Assembly (NCBI RefSeq): GCF_900163865.1
Contig: NZ_FUKU01000057.1
Coordinates: 241,806-305,805, forward strand
Length of the DNA: 64,000 bases
Direction of reading: 5' to 3'
Source: Sphingobacterium sp. JB170
GTDB lineage: Bacteria > Bacteroidota > Bacteroidia > Sphingobacteriales > Sphingobacteriaceae
A model generated the notes under the pieces. It was not told where the DNA came from. It saw only the letters and a program-made list of their open reading frames with translations, and searched no databases. The translations under genes and the position numbers were made by a program. This document shows, one piece after another, positions 56,694 to 64,000 of the stretch (positions are counted from its first letter, which is position 1; each line of letters begins with the position of its first letter).

Positions 56694-58005
56694 ATTCCGG
56701 CAAAAATTTAGTCAGATTATCAAAATATCCCAAATAGGGAACGGCACCGTATTTTCCTCTGATATAATTATCCTCAAAGGCTTCGGTTTTTCTAACGCTT
56801 TCCGATTTGAAATCGCCTAATGAATAAAGTCGGGCTTCTCCGTATTTGTTTTTTTCGGCAAACCAAATTTGGTCACGTCTGAATAATCCCGAACTTAATA
56901 AATTAGTGTCGTGTGTGTTGAAAATAAGTTGAGCATTCTTTTTGTTAATCTCTTTTGAATTGAAAAGACCAACCAATTTACAAACCAAATTTGGATGAAG
57001 TTTAGAATCCAATTCATCTACAACAAGCGTATAACCATTTTCAATAACATCTAAAATAGGTCCCGTAAGTGCGAAAAATTTCCTTGTTCCTGACGATTCA
57101 TCTTCGTCCAAAGAGAAATGCACGGTTTCATTTGTATTTTTTTTATTAGCATCATACTTTTTGTGAAAAGTGATAACGTCAGAGATAAATTCAGTATTTT
57201 CGTCACGAATAGTTTTAATAATTCGTTCCTTCAAATCTTTGGGCATATCCTTTGGCAGTTGATCAATATCCAACTTTTGAAGTTTAATATCCTGAATACC
57301 CAAGTCGGCTGCTCTGAGAAGATTGAGAATTTTTAATTTATGAACAGGGCTTTCGGTTTTGCTCATTGTGAAACCTTGATAACCTTCTTCATTTAGTCCC
57401 GAAATAGTTTTTAATTGTTTAAACCAATCAATCACATTAATAGAAATAGCATCATTGAATTGTGCGGCTACTGAAACCAATAAGGCATTATCTCTAACCA
57501 ACCCTTCTTTAATTACCGTATTTCCTTTGGAAAAATTTCTTCCGTGTGTTTCAAAATCTTGAAACTCTCTGTAAAACAATTCTACCTCTTTGGTTTTCGG
57601 TTTGTGATAAAGCCATTCAGAGATAATAGTTTCATTGTCGGCTTCAAAACCGTATCTGTACATCTCATTCTGAAAAGTAAAAACAATCTCAAATTCACTT
57701 GGCAAATGTTCGGTTTCTGTACTCAATTTAAAAGGTTCAATATTGATTTTATCGCCTTTCTGACTATCTTTTGAACTTGTGATGACGAAATGTTTCATAA
57801 ACATTAAAGCCTCCATAAATTTACTTTTCCCGCTTGCATTTGCGCCATAGATTACGGCACTTTTCAGAATACGCAGATTGAAAGTGTTGTCTTCAAAGAT
57901 GTTATCAGATTCACGAGTAGTCTTATCATAATTAGACGCTACAAGGCTGATAGTGGCTTTCTCTTTAAAAGTCCTAAAGTTTTTAACCGAAAACTGAATA
58001 AGCAT
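56677..58005 (-). CDS. AAA ATPase of an RloA/RloB (AbiL-like) defence pair, copy 2
   Basis: The protein of 442 residues starts MLIQFSVKNFRTFKEKATIS. Walker A is GANASGKSKF (54-61), Walker B YTLVVDELDSKLHPNL, H-loop LIFNTHDTNLL, and a C-terminal RRDQIWFAEKNKYGEARLYS. It is homologous to the ATPase at 32270 (shared GANASGKS, LHPNL, IWF blocks and the ends AVPYLG/AIPRIG) but clearly diverged, so they are not a recent duplication. ATG 58005 is preferred over a start at 58056 that adds 17 residues. Confidence 0.87.
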   Translation of the reverse strand: MLIQFSVKNFRTFKEKATISLVASNYDKTTRESDNIFEDNTFNLRILKSAVIYGANASGKSKFMEALMFMKHFVITSSKDSQKGDKINIEPFKLSTETEHLPSEFEIVFTFQNEMYRYGFEADNETIISEWLYHKPKTKEVELFYREFQDFETHGRNFSKGNTVIKEGLVRDNALLVSVAAQFNDAISINVIDWFKQLKTISGLNEEGYQGFTMSKTESPVHKLKILNLLRAADLGIQDIKLQKLDIDQLPKDMPKDLKERIIKTIRDENTEFISDVITFHKKYDANKKNTNETVHFSLDEDESSGTRKFFALTGPILDVIENGYTLVVDELDSKLHPNLVCKLVGLFNSKEINKKNAQLIFNTHDTNLLSSGLFRRDQIWFAEKNKYGEARLYSLGDFKSESVRKTEAFEDNYIRGKYGAVPYLGYFDNLTKFLPEYENEK

Positions 58006-58463
58006 AATAATGTCTATTTTAGCATTGTTTCTGCAAAAATATGTATTATTTTTCAAAAAATGCTATATTGTCATCTGTTTTTTACTTGTCTTTGTATAAA
58101 AATGGGTCGATGAATTATAGCCACAACTGCATTGGCTTTCTTTAATCACTTTATAGGTTTCAGAGTTGATCCACAAAAAACTGCTCCATACCCTTAAATT
58201 TATGCGATATTTTTCGCACAGTTGACAGCTTCATTTTTTTCTTAATACATGTAATTCCGTGGTCGCTAAAGCATATATTTCAATCGTAATTTATATGTTA
58301 CGAAAGCGATTGTGTTAACTATTTTATTGCTTGGTTCATTTCTATTGTTTTACTTTACATTTCTTTTATTAATGAAAATTATAATATATAAATAACATTA
58401 AAACAAAGCATGTTAATTTTTTATAAAATACATTTTTAAACTAACCAAACACCTAACAATCTT
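58006..58463. other. Divergent intergenic region
   Basis: About 450 bp, very AT-rich, between the second defence pair (minus) and the lipoprotein toxin gene (plus). It should hold both promoters. No gene or repeat seen. Confidence 0.45.
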
Positions 58464-59237
58464 ATGATTAGATTTAGACAAAAAATGATGGTAATCTTGT
58501 TGATTTTAACGAGTCAACTTGCTGTAAACTGTTCATCAGACGATGACTTAATTAACGATGGTATTGAGAACTCGACCGTTTGGATGGACGACCTTGAAAG
58601 CTCGCTGGGAAAAGGTACAAAAGCCAAACTAATGGAATGGATAGGCGCGGGCTTGGACAAAACTAAACTCAAAGAAGCATTTTCAACGACCAGTGACAAG
58701 GCGGATTTGATGGAAGATCTTGAAAATTCCGTTAGTATCTACCACCAACGGGTATACGTAAAAGACTGGGATAACATACCCGGAATCGAAAAATCTGATT
58801 ATGCGCCAAACGGCTTAATTGCAGGGGAAAGCAATCCCGAATGGAGTAGTCCAGATTTAGATTTACCGGCTGTAGAAGCTGCCAACTTTGTGGACGCCAC
58901 GCCCGTTTCGTTACCCGAGGGTTCAAAGATTTACCGTATTACAGGTGGTAATCCTGCAGGTGGATACTGGACCATCGAAAAACCCGGTTCAATCGGCGAT
59001 GTTATAGGTGGTACAGCAGTGCAACCGGCATGGAATAATTTTAGTAAATTCTACGAATACCAAGTCCCTAAAGCGCAGACGTTGAACGTCTGGCAAGGGA
59101 CCACCGCGAGACAGCCAATTGCCGAAGGGATAGTTAACCCGCACCTGCCTGGGGGAGAACAGCAAATATTCGTACCTTTGGTCCTTAGAGATGACGCCTT
59201 TAAAAAGTTAGTAACCGAGATCCCTCTTCCATGGTAA
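58464..59237 (+). CDS. Lipoprotein with C-terminal ADP-ribosyltransferase-like toxin domain
   Basis: The protein of 257 residues has a lipoprotein signal (ILLILTSQLAVNC, C23), an acidic linker (about 24-140) and a C-terminal domain at about 148-257. The domain has SLPEGSKIYRITGGNPAGGY, then a GGTAVQPAWNNFSKFYEYQV stretch and LPGGEQQIFVPL. The pattern of a YR near the start, a glycine-rich YW segment and a GGEQQ near the end recalls ADP-ribosyltransferase/NADase toxins such as TNT. It is followed by an overlapping small gene, as in toxin-immunity pairs. The fold call is inference. Confidence 0.6.
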   Translation: MIRFRQKMMVILLILTSQLAVNCSSDDDLINDGIENSTVWMDDLESSLGKGTKAKLMEWIGAGLDKTKLKEAFSTTSDKADLMEDLENSVSIYHQRVYVKDWDNIPGIEKSDYAPNGLIAGESNPEWSSPDLDLPAVEAANFVDATPVSLPEGSKIYRITGGNPAGGYWTIEKPGSIGDVIGGTAVQPAWNNFSKFYEYQVPKAQTLNVWQGTTARQPIAEGIVNPHLPGGEQQIFVPLVLRDDAFKKLVTEIPLPW

Positions 59238-59509
59238 ATGCTGAAAAAATAAAAAAAGATTACCTACAACTCCTTCAGTTAATCGAAAAGGAAGTTTTAA
59301 TAGATCCTTCTGTTAGACGGTATCTGAATTACTTAACCAAGTATAAAGACAAGTTTATCGGTCAGGACCACATACCGTATCAACTAGAATTGAAAGAATT
59401 TCTAAGGGGAGCAAATAGATTTTCAGACGAGTTTACTTTTTCAGATCAAAATACCCGCCTGATACAGACGTTGCTTAATCGTCTATATGAGGCGATGGGT
59501 AACTCCTAG
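59231..59509 (+). CDS. Candidate immunity protein of the lipoprotein toxin
   Basis: The protein of 92 residues is helical and without signal peptide (MVNAEKIKKDYLQLLQLIEK, then FADEFTF-like RFSDEFTFSDQNTRLIQTLL). Its ATG overlaps the last 7 bp of the toxin gene (ATGGTAA). Size, cytoplasmic location and overlap are typical of an immunity gene. No family recognised. A strong hairpin at 59584 ends the unit. Confidence 0.55.
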   Translation: MVNAEKIKKDYLQLLQLIEKEVLIDPSVRRYLNYLTKYKDKFIGQDHIPYQLELKEFLRGANRFSDEFTFSDQNTRLIQTLLNRLYEAMGNS

Positions 59510-59888
59510 TAATGAATTTCTGAAGCAGGTCGCAACAATTACAGAAAAACCGCACTTCCACGAGGTAATCAGGTTTTCAAGAAAAACAATGACGGCAGTT
59601 AACGCCGTCATTGTTTCATATCAAATAAACTAGCGGGGCACCTCTTCTATCATCACATTATTGGTATCGCAGGTATATTTAAGGTAAAACCAAGTTCGTA
59701 CTCGAACCTAGTCTATTAGTTTTCTGAAGCGCCGGATAATCTGTTGTATCCAAAAGTCATAAACGTCCTTTTAGCAGTACGGCCACCACTAAGATGCAAA
59801 CCAAAACATGGGCTTCTATTCCTTGCCCCTATTCCACACATCCAAGCTATACGAAATACCGTTGCTGCTATGAATTGATGAATCTCTC
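59510..59888. other. Intergenic region with terminator
   Basis: About 380 bp. It contains the terminator at 59584. A minus-strand open frame from about 59717 to 59885 has no start codon and no recognisable content, so I do not call it a gene. Confidence 0.45.
59584..59616. terminator. Terminator after the toxin/immunity pair
   Basis: AAACAATGACGGC (59584-59596) and GCCGTCATTGTTT (59604-59616) form a 13-bp perfect stem with a 7-nt loop. The A-rich and T-rich ends let it work in both directions, so it may also serve the minus-strand GTPase operon. Confidence 0.88.
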
Positions 59889-60092
59889 TCAGGTTGTCAA
59901 ATACAGGTTCCCATCCTCTCCCAATCGAGCTTCGATATCGTAAGAAATTTCCTTTGCCAATCTCCTAACAATATCGATAGCGGTGTCTTTATCCGGATTG
60001 ATAGAATACAGTTCACTCGCTGTTATTGAGCGGTCACCTTCCACACGAGAAATTATCAATTCTCGTATCTTTTCGTCCGTGTTGTGTTCCAT
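59889..60092 (-). CDS. Small hypothetical protein after the COG0523 gene
   Basis: The protein of 67 residues is soluble and acidic-basic mixed (MEHNTDEKIRELIISRVEGD, then ITASELYSINPDKDTAI). It may be a small helical DNA- or protein-binding protein. It follows the GTPase gene by 94 bp in the same direction and may be part of the zinc-type operon. Family unknown. Confidence 0.5.
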   Translation of the reverse strand: MEHNTDEKIRELIISRVEGDRSITASELYSINPDKDTAIDIVRRLAKEISYDIEARLGEDGNLYLTT

Positions 60093-60186
60093 GACGCATA
60101 TATTTTAAGTCTATTCTATTTATTCCACAAAAAACAAGCCACTGCTTAGCGCCCCAGACCCGTTGCCGCTTCTGCATGACTTCGTT

Positions 60187-61383
60187 CTAAATATGCGTAG
60201 GAAACTCATCCTTCCAGGACGTACTATGCCAATTGACCGATTCTTGATCGGTCAGAAGACAGGCTTCAAGTTCAAGAAGACATTTTTCTTTTTCCAGGTC
60301 TTGACCAATAAAGACCAGTTCATTCTTCCTGTCCGCCCACTGCGGATGCCACCGTTTCAGTAGATCACTCCGGATCTCCAGATAGCTTGGGTATTGATAA
60401 CGCACTTCCTCGGACATACTACACCACCACGATCCCGCACTTTCCAGCCGTACACTACCGCCAGCCTGACTGAAACTTATAGCAGTATCAGGACGTGATG
60501 CCATCCAAAAAAGCCCCTTAGCTCGGATAATGTTATGAGGATAGTCCTCATTAAGATACTTATGGAGACGCTGGGGATGAAATGGCCGCTGGGAACGAAA
60601 TACAAGCGATGAAATACCGTACTCCTCCGTCTCGGGCGTGTGTTCGGTTTCAAGTTCTCTAATCCATCCGGCTGATGCTGAAGCATCCTCGAAATCAAAC
60701 GAATTGGTACCCATGATTGTTTGGGGGTCCACCTTTCCGAACTGTGTTCGTATAATTCGAGCTCCCGGGTTCAGTTTATGGATTGCCGCCTCCAAAATAC
60801 CAAGTGTTTCCTGGGAAACCAGATCCGCTTTATTGAGCAGAATGACATTGGCAAATTCAATCTGGTCGGTCAGCAGGTTAACAATCGTCCGGTTATCAAG
60901 GTCCTCGTCCGTTAGCTCCCTATCCCGCAGCGTATCAGCGCTACCAAAATCAGCAAAGAAATTGTAACAGTCTACTACTGTTACCATGGTGTCGATATAG
61001 CTGAATGAGGAAAGATCAATATCATTTTCCGGATCAACATAACTGAATGTCTGGGCTACGGGAATAGGTTCAGAAATTCCAGTACTCTCAATCAGCAGGT
61101 AATCAAACCGGTCTTCTTTTGCTAATTTTTCTACTTCGATCATAAGATCTTCTCGCAGTGTACAGCAAATACAGCCATTGCTCAGCTCGACTAGTTTTTC
61201 CTCTGTGCGCGAGAGTGTATTCTCGCGTTCAACGGTCTGCGCATCGATATTGACTTCACTCATGTCGTTGACGATCACAGCGACTTTTTGACCTTCCTTA
61301 TTGTGCAATATGTGGTTCAATAAAGATGTTTTTCCTGCTCCTAAAAAACCACTAAGGACGGTAACGGGCAATTTTTTGTTCAT
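60187..61383 (-). CDS. COG0523/CobW-type GTPase, likely zinc metallochaperone
   Basis: The protein of 398 residues has a Walker A ([15 protein letters not shown]), the metal-binding CxCC motif at C71, C73 and C74 in [11 protein letters not shown], a NKAD motif (LLNKADLV) and a C-terminal CobW_C domain (about 260-370, [12 protein letters not shown]). Zinc-regulated members such as ZagA/ZigA deliver zinc to key enzymes when zinc is scarce. The upstream palindrome at 61659 and the exported DUF3299-like gene across from it support a zinc role. It is 11 bp after the 74-residue gene. Confidence 0.9.
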   Translation of the reverse strand: MNKKLPVTVLSGFLGAGKTSLLNHILHNKEGQKVAVIVNDMSEVNIDAQTVERENTLSRTEEKLVELSNGCICCTLREDLMIEVEKLAKEDRFDYLLIESTGISEPIPVAQTFSYVDPENDIDLSSFSYIDTMVTVVDCYNFFADFGSADTLRDRELTDEDLDNRTIVNLLTDQIEFANVILLNKADLVSQETLGILEAAIHKLNPGARIIRTQFGKVDPQTIMGTNSFDFEDASASAGWIRELETEHTPETEEYGISSLVFRSQRPFHPQRLHKYLNEDYPHNIIRAKGLFWMASRPDTAISFSQAGGSVRLESAGSWWCSMSEEVRYQYPSYLEIRSDLLKRWHPQWADRKNELVFIGQDLEKEKCLLELEACLLTDQESVNWHSTSWKDEFPTHI

Positions 61384-61394
61384 GGTTTTTCTTA

Positions 61395-61619
61395 TTAATC
61401 ACGTGTTTCAATTTCTTGGTCGATAATCTGGCGAAACCAGCTTTTTATACGTAGTAAATGCTCCTGCCCGTATAGTTTGACAAACCGCCGGGTTTCCGTA
61501 AGAGATTCGTCTTCATATCGGGCCAGACGCTGAGCTGCAAATTCGGGCGTCAGGGTAATACCGCATTTCTTCTCGATACAAACTTTCCAGTCTGCAAAAT
61601 TGTGAGGAATTATATCCAT
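61395..61619 (-). CDS. Small protein co-transcribed with the COG0523 GTPase
   Basis: The protein of 74 residues starts [20 protein letters not shown] and ends [15 protein letters not shown]. Two cysteines lie in the N-terminal third (C14, C19). It is the first gene after the palindromic operator and is followed 11 bp later by the GTPase gene. A decayed copy of its 3' end lies at 52274-52324. I do not know the family. A partner or target protein of the GTPase is possible. Confidence 0.65.
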   Translation of the reverse strand: MDIIPHNFADWKVCIEKKCGITLTPEFAAQRLARYEDESLTETRRFVKLYGQEHLLRIKSWFRQIIDQEIETRD

Positions 61620-61658
61620 ATCTATTTCTTTAGGTTCAAAAATAGAAATCCAAAATTA

Positions 61659-61677
61659 CAAACGCAACAATGTTGCG
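61659..61677. promoter_or_regulatory. Perfect palindrome, candidate Zur/Fur-type operator
   Basis: AACGCAACAATGTTGCGTT is a perfect 9-bp inverted repeat around a single central base. It lies in the 99-bp divergent region between the COG0523 operon and the exported DUF3299-like gene. Zinc-responsive Zur-type repressors use palindromes of this size. It could control both directions at once. The regulator itself is not in the window. Confidence 0.6.
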
Positions 61678-61718
61678 TTAATATTTTTATATTTGTTTTT
61701 GATTAGACACATAACGGT

Positions 61719-62213
61719 ATGAAACCATATATAACGACACTGATTCCATTTACAGTATTAGCTACTTGTCCCACGTACACGCTGGCCCAACAGCAGTCAT
61801 CAAAAGAAATACAACACCTAGCGGACCATAAACCCTTGATGAATAAAACTTGGGAAACATTTGATATGCTGATGTACAAAGTGACCAAGAAAAACGGCCA
61901 GACGATATACACCCCTCATTTTCCACCGCAGCTTGCAGCCTTGGATGGCAAGACTGTCCAGCTGCAGGGGTATATGGTACCACTGAAAGCTGGTTTTAGA
62001 CATAATATCTTTATGCTTTCTGTTCTGCCGATACAGCAATGCATGTTCTGTGGACAAAACGGAATCCCCGCCATGGTCGAGGTAACACTTTTTGGCGGTC
62101 GGAAGGAGCGAATATCCGAGCGACCTATTACCATAAAAGGAAAAATAGTTTTGAACCGCAGGCAAAACGATCGATTGGAGATATGGATTACCGATTCCAA
62201 CATATTAGAATAA
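61719..62213 (+). CDS. Exported protein resembling DUF3299
   Basis: The protein of 164 residues has a signal peptide (FTVLATCPTYTLAQQ) and a domain with TVQLQGYMVPLKAGFRHNIF, then PIQQCMFCGQNGIPAMVEV. This resembles DUF3299, small periplasmic proteins with CxxCG-type segments that could bind metal. It is transcribed away from the COG0523 operon and probably shares its operator. It may be a periplasmic metal-handling protein (inference). Confidence 0.7.
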   Translation: MKPYITTLIPFTVLATCPTYTLAQQQSSKEIQHLADHKPLMNKTWETFDMLMYKVTKKNGQTIYTPHFPPQLAALDGKTVQLQGYMVPLKAGFRHNIFMLSVLPIQQCMFCGQNGIPAMVEVTLFGGRKERISERPITIKGKIVLNRRQNDRLEIWITDSNILE

Positions 62214-62521
62214 GGGAGGCTCGACAGAAAAAAAGGCCTTCCTTTCCGAGACAGCCCATAACATCCATTTTTCATCCTTTATTAACGGATTGGACACCAA
62301 GTGACATTAGGACGATTAATGGCGGTACTTAGCTTTCATATCGATTAAAGACCGTCCATATGCTTGCATCAAAAGGAAAGTGACTTTACAAATTTGATAG
62401 CGGAAAATAAATGAAAGACACTTACAACAATTTAGTCAAAAAACATTAATAGTGTTTCTTCTGGGTTTACGATTATTTCCAAATCAATTATTCCTAAATT
62501 TACAATGTAATAATTTGAGAT
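62214..62521. other. Intergenic region
   Basis: About 300 bp without a gene. No clear -24/-12 or -7 promoter element recognised. The last 60 bp are AT-rich and precede the GTG start of the response regulator. Confidence 0.4.
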
Positions 62522-63880
62522 GTGACGAAGGTACTTATAATAGACGATGAGGAAAAAATCCGAAATCTACTTTCCAAGATAATCAGCTTGGAAGGATTTG
62601 ATGTATTGCAGGCAGGCGATATAAAAGGTGGATTGAAGAAATTAGAAACTGTCGATATGGACATTGTTATCTGCGATGTAAAACTTCCTGACGGTAGCGG
62701 TGTTGAAACAGCGAAAACAATAAAAGAGAAGTATCCCGCCATTGAAATTATCTTATTAACAGCCTATGGCAATATCCCTGATAGTGTACAGGCTATTAAA
62801 AACGGGGCGTTTGATTACATCACCAAGGGAGATGACAATAACAAGATTATTCCACTTTTATACAAAGCTGGTGAAAAAGTAGCTTTGGCAAAAAGGGTAT
62901 TGCATTTAGAAAAGCAATTAGGTGAGAAATACTCTTTTGACCGTATCATTGGTAAATCGAAGCTGCTCAAAACGGCCATTGATGCGGGGAAAAAAGTAGC
63001 AGCATCTGATGCCACCGTTTTGCTGACCGGAGAAACAGGAACAGGTAAAGAAGTGTTTGCACAAGCAATCCATAATTCAAGCACACGGAGCAAGCATAGT
63101 TTTGTCGCGGTAAACTGTTCTGCATTCAGCAAAGAACTATTGGAAAACGAATTGTTCGGGCATAAGGCAGGAGCTTTCACAGGAGCGGTTAAAGACAGCA
63201 AAGGTATTTTTGAAGAAGCCAACCAGGGAACTATTTTTTTAGATGAAATCGGGGAAATGCCGCTGGATTTACAAGCAAAATTATTAAGAGTGCTCGAATC
63301 GGGCGAATTTTTAAAAGTTGGTGACAGCAAACCCACAAAAGTTAATGTGCGTATTATTGCCGCTACAAATCGTGATTTGCAAAATGAAATAGAAACCGGA
63401 AATTTCCGTGAAGATTTATATTATAGGATAGCCGTTTTCCAAATTTCATTACCCCCCTTGCGGGACAGGATTTCGGATATTGACGAATTGGCAATATATT
63501 TTTTAAAAGTGTTTTGTGGCAAAACAGGAAAAAAAATAGCTGGTATTGTCCCACAATATGTAACGGCTATGAAAAGACATACTTGGAAAGGGAATATCCG
63601 GGAGCTTCGCAATGTCATAGAGAGAAGTGTTATATTGGAAGATAATGAACAATTGACGACCGACAGCTTACCTATTGATTTGCAGCAACTTTTAAACGAC
63701 AGCGGACAATTGTCAACTAGCAAAAAGATGCTTTCCGCCTTTTCTCTGGCGAGTGCCGAAAAACTGCACATTCAAAAAATCCTTAACCATACAGGAGGAA
63801 ACAAAGCGGAAACTGCCCGTTTACTTGAAATCGGAGCAGCCACCCTATACCGGAAAATTGAAGAATACAAAATAAAGTAA
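62522..63880 (+). CDS. NtrC-family sigma-54 response regulator
   Basis: The protein of 452 residues (GTG start) has a receiver domain with D52 (VICDVKLPDG), an AAA+ domain with Walker A GETGTGKE (170-177), the sigma-54 contact motif GAFTGA (217-222) and Walker B in TIFLDEIGE, and a Fis-type HTH at the C-terminus (NKAETARLLEIGAATLYRKI). It activates sigma-54 promoters on phosphorylation. The kinase is not in the window. Confidence 0.93.
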   Translation: MTKVLIIDDEEKIRNLLSKIISLEGFDVLQAGDIKGGLKKLETVDMDIVICDVKLPDGSGVETAKTIKEKYPAIEIILLTAYGNIPDSVQAIKNGAFDYITKGDDNNKIIPLLYKAGEKVALAKRVLHLEKQLGEKYSFDRIIGKSKLLKTAIDAGKKVAASDATVLLTGETGTGKEVFAQAIHNSSTRSKHSFVAVNCSAFSKELLENELFGHKAGAFTGAVKDSKGIFEEANQGTIFLDEIGEMPLDLQAKLLRVLESGEFLKVGDSKPTKVNVRIIAATNRDLQNEIETGNFREDLYYRIAVFQISLPPLRDRISDIDELAIYFLKVFCGKTGKKIAGIVPQYVTAMKRHTWKGNIRELRNVIERSVILEDNEQLTTDSLPIDLQQLLNDSGQLSTSKKMLSAFSLASAEKLHIQKILNHTGGNKAETARLLEIGAATLYRKIEEYKIK

Positions 63881-63946
63881 ACGGCACGCTTAACAAAGTC
63901 TTTGTTACCTATCCAAACGCCCTAGCGCATTGACGGGCTCTCCCCA

Positions 63947-64000
63947 ATCGAGTAGGAAGATAGGGATTATTTCCCTATCTGTCCTCTCACACCACCCGGC
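63947..64000 (-). mobile_element. 3' end of a group II intron at the window edge
   Basis: On the minus strand the edge reads GGGTGGTGTGAGAGGACAGA, then a hairpin ATAGGGAAATAATCCCTAT, then CTTCCTACTCGATT. Group II introns end this way: the end of domain V, a domain VI stem and a terminal CTACTCGAT. The RT/maturase would lie beyond position 64000. The exon junction is near 63947. Confidence 0.65.

Noticed and set aside
63891..63907. Palindrome TAACAAAG-T-CTTTGTTA after the response regulator gene
   Set aside because: A 1-nt loop is too tight for a terminator hairpin and no T-run follows; not called.
1..64000. CRISPR arrays, tRNA and rRNA genes
   Set aside because: No regularly spaced repeats and no tRNA- or rRNA-like segment was seen on reading; a tRNA search tool was not available.

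Overview
The window looks like the chromosome of a Sphingobacteriaceae-type Bacteroidota (Sphingobacterium, Olivibacter or Pedobacter-like). The support is two SusC/SusD outer-membrane uptake pairs, LytS/LytTR two-component genes, a Bacteroidetes-type conjugation cluster (TraE/DUF4134, TraF/DUF4133, TraG to TraN), an ECF sigma factor with DUF4252 proteins, and a TAnnTTTG-type promoter box before the HxlR gene. The genus is inference. No rRNA, tRNA or CRISPR array was seen.

Layout. (1) 1-3191, minus strand: a partial gene at the edge, a LytTR response regulator and LytS-type kinase overlapping by 4 bp, an LpxL-like acyltransferase with an altered catalytic motif, and a 60-codon ORF. (2) 3492-12056: AraC regulator, MauE/DoxX membrane protein and DUF6520 secreted peptide on plus, facing a minus-strand tlpA-susC-susD operon. 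This looks like a nutrient uptake locus with thiol-redox partners. (3) 12120-34307: a nested inverted repeat, a small regulator, then a conjugative block on plus: Toprim primase-like protein, MobA-like RHH protein, relaxase, ParA, TraE-F-G, three tandem paralogous secreted proteins, TraJ-K-L-M-N, VirD4-type coupling protein, M23 peptidase, ArdC anti-restriction protein and an RloA/RloB (AbiL-like) defence pair. No integrase or replication gene is inside the window. (4) 34308-39528: decayed AraC gene, ECF sigma plus membrane protein plus two DUF4252 proteins, and a large secreted protein. (5) 39766-44139: MoxR ATPase plus VWA protein, HxlR regulator, DUF1062 protein. (6) 45025-51938: sulfatase and a second SusC/SusD pair. 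(7) 52016-58005: a chimeric pseudogene, a stress or efflux-like operon (two SRPBCC proteins, DoxX, VOC protein) divergent from a GlxA-type regulator, an IS256 transposase scar, and a second RloA/RloB pair. (8) 58464-59509: a lipoprotein with an ADP-ribosyltransferase-like toxin end and an overlapping candidate immunity gene. (9) 59889-62213: a zinc-type COG0523 GTPase operon and a divergent exported DUF3299-like protein sharing one perfect palindromic operator. (10) 62522-64000: a sigma-54 response regulator and the 3' end of a group II intron running off the edge.

The most interesting items are the two RloA/RloB systems in one window, the lipoprotein toxin/immunity pair, the tripled secreted gene in the conjugation cluster, the acyltransferase with a changed HX4D/E motif beside a LytS/LytTR pair, the shared zinc-type operator, and the duplicated, decayed fragment of the gene that accompanies the COG0523 GTPase.
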